A program made the position numbers and the translations under genes. The notes beneath the pieces are model-generated. The model was not told the origin of the DNA. It ran no database searches and saw only the letters and a program-made list of their open reading frames with translations. A stretch of 64,000 bases of DNA from Trichosphaerium sp. ATCC 40318 (lineage: Eukaryota > Discosea > Flabellinia > Trichosidae): positions 1 through 64,000 of the forward strand of contig JALMLS010000619.1 of the NCBI GenBank assembly GCA_038496445.1, read 5' to 3'. Every line of letters begins with the position of its first letter. Position 1 is the stretch's first letter. Below, piece by piece: positions 58,851 through 64,000 of the stretch.

Positions 58851-59770
58851 TCCGGTAGAATTGTCGCTTGCAGTTTTGACCGCAACACTTTAAGAGCAAA
58901 TGACACTAAGTGGCTTATCAGCAACAAGCAATTGTAAACAAAGTTTCCACCTTGAGTTGATATTTATTCAAGAAAGATTTTAAGTGCGTTCTTGTGCGGT
59001 ATAAAGGAACTTTTCATACTTTTGTCTGCTGGCTGTAGATACATAGCTACGCAATAAAGTGGTAAAAACTAAAAATCATAGCCATTATTTGCAATCTTAG
59101 AACTATAGAATAGTAAGCGTTACGCAACCGCAAATATTCTGTAACGCTTTGACTCACACTGGAAATTCTAACTAGTTGGAGTTCATCTCAGCTCTTCAAA
59201 TGCCCAAATTATTTCAAAACTATTTCTAGGTTTTATTCCTGTACATACAAGGAGCTTTTAGGGCGTACATGATCATAGCTGTACTGATTGCGTTCGGGAT
59301 GCTGGCAAGGAATGAGACTAAAAACAGTTGTGGCTGAAAACCCACGTGTTAAATTGAAAAATTTATCCTCACGTGCTGTCAACAAGTTTTATCGTTTGCC
59401 CCTTCTTAATGTTTCACGCGTTATTGTACCGAGGAACTAATCCTGAACGAAATAGGAACGTAACTGAGTTTTTGGTGTCGTAAACCACTGCTTTAACCTC
59501 TATATATACTATACGCAACGTAACCACGTACAGCCAGTTTTTTGGCAGTAGTTGTAGTATTAAAAAGGGAACAGCAAAGAAAACGCCAAAAAACTACAAA
59601 CGTCGCATAATTTTAAGCAAACGAACCGTATTTTGTGTTTGCGCGTTGTATTGCGCCATATGTATTATCTCCGTATCTTCTCATCGTACGTGTGGGAGAA
59701 GGCTTTGTATATGAACGGGGAGATATGTTGAACGCAAACAATGTACACGAGTTGGAACACAAACAATTCT
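58851..59770. promoter_or_regulatory. Spacer upstream of the ankyrin-PARP gene
   Basis: About 0.9 kb without a supported gene; two CACGTG words lie at 59345 and 59373. A possible TATA-like run (TATATATACTATACG) lies at about 59501-59515. Confidence 0.35.
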
Positions 59771-62700
59771 ATGAACCGTCGGCGAAACTTAAATCCATTT
59801 TACCATACAATCAACACTGGTTACAACGCTTCATGGCAGAGCCAGCCACATAGCATCGAAGAATTAGAATTAAAAGGTATTATTAGAAACGAATCTTAGA
59901 TCTACCTCTCCGTGTTATTAAAAATCTTCAATAGCCGAATTGGCGCAGCTTCAATGCAAATACCAATATTACTACATGTACCTCCCTTGTTTAAAATGCA
60001 CGTTCTCTTATAATAAAAACACTTTCTTTATGATTGCTGAAACAAAGTCTACATACTCTTGAACATAGCAAACGACATCTATTCTATTCAGGTTTGTATT
60101 TACCAACACTTAAGTATCAACCCAATTTGTAGCTGGCTAACAATCTCCAATGTTATTGTAATGTTATGCCATACAATCAAGATTGAACATTGAAGCAAAA
60201 ATAAAGAATGGCTATACAGCTTTACTTGGTGCAGGTATGATAGTGTTTAAATATAACATCATCTGTTACTCACATACTCTTTAATTGGTAGCATATAATG
60301 GACATGATAATGTGATAAAAGTATTACTTGAATCAGGAGCCAACATTGAAGCCAAAGAAAAAGATGGAAGTACTGCTTTGATTGATGCAGGTATGATAGT
60401 GCTTAACCATAACAACATCTGTTACTCACATACTCTTTAATTGGTAGCCTTTAATGGACATGATAATGTGATAAAAGTATTACTTGAATCAGGAGCCAAC
60501 ATTGAAGCAAAAGAAAAAGATGGAAGTACTGCTTTGATTAATGCAGGTATGATAGTGCTTAACCATAACAACATCTGTTACTCACATACTCTTTAATTGG
60601 TAGCATATAATGGACATGATAATGTGATAAAAGTATTACTTGAATCAGGAGCCAACATTGAAGCCAAAGAAAAAGATGGAATCACTGCTTTAATTAGCGC
60701 AGGTATGATAGTGTTTAACTATAACAGCATCTGTTACTCACATATACTCTTAATTGGTAGCCTATAATGGACATGATAATGTGATAAAAGTATTACTTGA
60801 ATCAGGAGCCAACATTGAAGCCAAAGAAAAAGATGGAAGTACTGCTTTGATTGATGCAGGTATGATAGTGCTTAACCATAACAACATCTGTTACTCACAT
60901 ACTCTTTAATTGGTAGCATATAAAGGACATGATAATGTGATAAAAGTATTACTTGAATCAGGAGCCAACATTGAAGCCAAAGAAAAAAATGGAATCACTG
61001 CTTTAATTAGCGCAGGTATGATAGTGTTTAACCATAACAACATCTGTTACTCACATACTCTTTAATTGGTAGCATATAATGGACATGATAATGTGATAAA
61101 AGTATTACTTGAATCAGGAGCCAACATTGAAGCCAAACAAAAAGATGGAATCACTGCTTTGATTAATGCAGGTATGATAGTGCTTAACCATAACAACATC
61201 TGTTACTCACATACTCTTAATTGGTAGCCTTTAATGGACACGATAATGTGATAAAAGTATTACTTGAATCAGGAGCCAACATTGAAGCCAAACAAAAAAA
61301 TGGAATCACTGCTTTAATTGGCGCAGGTATGATAGTGTTTAACCATAACAACATCTGTTACTCACATACTCTTAATTGGTAGCCTTTAATGGACACGATA
61401 ATGTGATAAAAGTATTACTTGAATCAGGAGCCAACATTGAAGCCAAAGAAAAAGATGGAAGTACTGCTTTGATTGATGCAGGTATGATAGTGCTTAACCA
61501 TAACAACATCTGTTACTCACATACTCTTTAATTGGTAGCATATAATGGACATGATAATGTGATAAAAGTATTACTTGAATCAGGAGCCAACATTGAAGCC
61601 AAAGAAAAAGATGGAATCACTGCTTTAATTAGCGCAGGTATGATAGTGTTTAACCATAACAGCATCTGTTACTCACATATACTCTTAATTGGTAGCCTTT
61701 AATGGACACGATAATGTGATAAAAGTATTACTTGAATCAGGAGCCAATATTGAAGCCAAACAAAAAAATGGAAGTACTGCTTTGATTGATGCAGGTATGA
61801 TTGTGTTTAACCATAACAGCATCTGTTACTCACATATACTCTTAATTGGTAGCCTTTAATGGACACGATAATGTGATAAAAGTATTACTTGAATCAGGAG
61901 CCAACATTGAAGCCAAACGAGACAATGGAAGTACTGCTTTAATTTGTGCAGGTATTTATACAAATAAACTTGATTTGAAGACATTAAATTCATATTAGCA
62001 AAAAATGGCACAACCCAGTTTTGAAAACATTGTTGAAACAAACTATAGACATTTTATTAATTCCAATTGAATGGAAAGAGCTTTAATCAAAATACTAACA
62101 CAGGTGGTTGCTGATGAGCCTGCGTTCATCAATGTGTTTGAAACTCTTTTGACACTGTTTCCAAATGATCAACAAAGTTGTGAACTATGGTTATCATGTG
62201 CTCATATGAAAGAGATACCTCACTGGCGACTCAATCTTGCAAAATGGTTGCAATACTTGGTATGTCTTCCTTTTGTACCAACTATTAAGTACTAATCACA
62301 CAAAGCCAACACGTCCATATTTTAAAGTTGCAATGCAAAAAGGCATTTGTCATTTGATTTGTACATATAATCGCACATTTGTACAATCTTCGGTATGAAC
62401 ACATAATACAAGTATGTGTAATATAATAACTTATTTTGGTTCATTAGAGCTTTTGGTTACAGCAAGGAGAGCTGATGGAAGGAATTCTATCCGACTTACC
62501 AGATGATATGTGGAGTAATACTAAACACACTGGGTCTGTTATTGAAATGTGTATAAAAGAAGGATGGTGTACAAATTCTCTTCAAAAAGTACCCAAGCAA
62601 GATAGTATGTGTTTAGTGGTATTTCTTTTATTAACATTGTACAGCGTTTGCTTGCTATGAGTGTTCTCAATATGGATTGTATTTGTGCAGTTATTGTGCA

Positions 62701-63983
62701 ACTCAACATAATCAAAACCACGTAATTGTTTTGTAGTTATTTTGCTAACAGTTTGAGTAGAAGCTCTCTAAGCACATTGGTAGTTTCAAAAAATGTGAAT
62801 GCAAGGATTGCAAACACGTTATTAATCCCATATCTCCAAATCAAAGAGTTGAAAACCCTACAGCAGGTAAAAAAGCACTGTTAGTCCAACCACACTAAAA
62901 CTTGAAGGGTTAAAAAGTGAGACGTCATGGGACTTAAATCCAAGATTACATTATGCCCACACCTGGGATAGATCCAACAGCAAGTGAGTAGTTACTCATT
63001 ATTAACTCATGTTTAACTGGTTTTTGTCAAACAAAAAAGGGGCACAATTGAAAAAGCAACGCACTTCAGAACACTGAATCTTCTTGATTCAAATAAAAAT
63101 GATATTGTAGCCAAGAGAGAACTACAGTTTCTTTACCAACAAATGTCAACAATGCACGGCTATGATAAATATGATGTTGTAGAAGCTCATCTTGTTTGCA
63201 ATGACATGCTGACTCGAAACTTTGGCATGTACAATACAGTACTTAAACACAGACATCAGTATGTTTACATGTTAATAGACTACAAATAATCTTAGCTGTT
63301 ATTTAGGGAACTCCGTTGGTTGTTTTGTAAAAATGATTGGAAACAGGGAATCAGCAAAAGGCACAAAGAAAATAAGATAAAGGTTGCAGATTGTTATTCA
63401 AAACTTGCTGGTGAAAATACCCCACATTCAAACAATAATTCAGAGCAGGTAGTTTGCCTCTTAAATATAATAATACCTAACCAAAAATCAGCTACCAGTT
63501 GTATTAATGGTTCATGGAACAACTCGTGAAGCCGCTTGGAGTATTGTAAAGGCTGGATTTGGAGTATTAAGTTCGTTGGATGCTGGATACTACGGTCAAG
63601 GAATCTATTTTACAGTATGGTTAAAAAGTCACCATTGCCAATCTGACTTGTTTTTTGAAATAGCACAGCATTGAGTATGCCTGTTCATACGATAAATCTG
63701 CTAAAGACAAGAAGACACTTGTGCTTAGTTTGGTTACGCCTGGGAATGTATATCCTGTACACAACTGCAACCAATCACATTACTGGTTTGTTTACTTACA
63801 AAGCATTGATAGGTTACAGAAAACCCTAAAGATGAAGATAACCTTGTTGGTAAACCAATTAAAGCTGGATATCAAAGTCACTATGTATTGGTAAACAGCA
63901 AAGGACAAGTGTTGGAGCAAGATAAAATAGATAAAGCAGTGTATGATGAGCTAGTTGTAGCTCAAGGTAGTGATTACAATTGA
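59771..63983 (+). CDS. Ankyrin-repeat PARP (ADP-ribosyltransferase)
   Basis: ATG 59771 is the candidate start (MNRRRNLNPFYHT); stop TGA at 63981-63983. Exons 2-4 are unresolved. Eleven ankyrin repeats follow (AYNGHDNVIKVLLESGAN type), one per exon. Then a helical region (ALIKILTQVVADEP), a zinc-binding segment with C-x2-C, C-x2-C and H-x4-H spacing (YECSQYGLYLCSYC, then CECKDC) of B-box or UBR-like look, and a PARP catalytic domain: VHGTTREAAW, DAGYYGQGIYFT, YACSYD, YDELVV. His, Tyr and Glu of the HYE triad appear present, so poly- or mono-ADP-ribosylation from NAD+ is expected. Ankyrin plus PARP recalls tankyrase, but no SAM domain is seen. The exact frame near 62000-62070 is unclear. Confidence 0.75.
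60292..61952 (+). repeat. Tandem exon-intron ankyrin array (11 units)
   Basis: Eleven units of about 156 bases, exon starts near 60292, 60448, 60604, 60761, 60917, 61073, 61228, 61383, 61539, 61696 and 61853. Each has a 99-base exon coding 33 residues (phase 1 at both ends) and an intron of about 57 bases (GTATGATAGTG...TTGGTAG). The introns are nearly as alike as the exons, so copies arose or were homogenised recently. A diverged partial unit precedes the array. Confidence 0.9.
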
Positions 63984-64000
63984 TGTACTTTGTTGACTAA

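Overview
The window is nuclear DNA from an intron-dense, AT-rich unicellular eukaryote (protist-like). Most genes are split by many very short introns, mostly about 40-80 nt. Donors are usually GTACGT, GTGCGT or GTATGT, a CTAAC/CTAAT-like branch site lies close to the acceptor, and several introns start with GC. The gene set (Arf, PIP kinase, Ctf4/WDHD1, Pet127, TKL kinase, P450, ankyrin-PARP) is broadly eukaryotic and does not fix the lineage; I cannot name the species. No bacterial operons, tRNA, rRNA or CRISPR were seen. Gene models were spliced by hand from reading frame, splice motifs and protein-family fit. Outer ends are usually firmer than individual junctions.

Left part (1-23 kb), mostly minus strand: a telomere-like inverted repeat cluster (about 384-499), a C2/coiled-coil protein, two small plus-strand genes (a glycine-rich hydrophobic protein and a Pro/Gln-rich protein), a large secreted protein (HExxH metalloprotease-like region, DNRLRE-like beta domain, GDPHF/VWD-like domain), a membrane-anchored alpha/beta-hydrolase-like protein, two tandem paralogues joining a four-helix-bundle-like N-terminus to a C-terminal C2 domain, and a phosphatidylinositol phosphate kinase.

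Middle (23-46 kb): a repeat-rich spacer with a foldback and a possibly structured RNA, a CYP4-like cytochrome P450, an F-box/SPRY protein, a Pet127-like mitochondrial protein (minus), an ankyrin/RS-rich/TKL kinase, an Arf-family GTPase, an intronless four-TM protein with an 18-bp palindrome upstream, a head-to-head pair of small secreted cysteine-rich proteins, an AAA+-like large protein, and a minus-strand gene with an apparent frameshift.

Right part (47-64 kb): Ctf4/WDHD1 replication adaptor, a long gene-poor stretch, two diverged direct repeats of about 0.8-0.95 kb around a small gene, a MITE-like element, and an ankyrin-PARP gene whose ankyrin part is an 11-copy tandem array of about 156-bp exon-intron units.

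Several genes suggest membrane and lipid signalling (C2 proteins, PIP kinase, Arf), but they are not an operon and I infer no shared pathway. The least familiar items are the helical-bundle/C2 paralogues, the metalloprotease/DNRLRE/VWD-like fusion, GC-AG introns of the form GCACGT, an apparent excess of CACGTG, and the exon-per-repeat ankyrin array.
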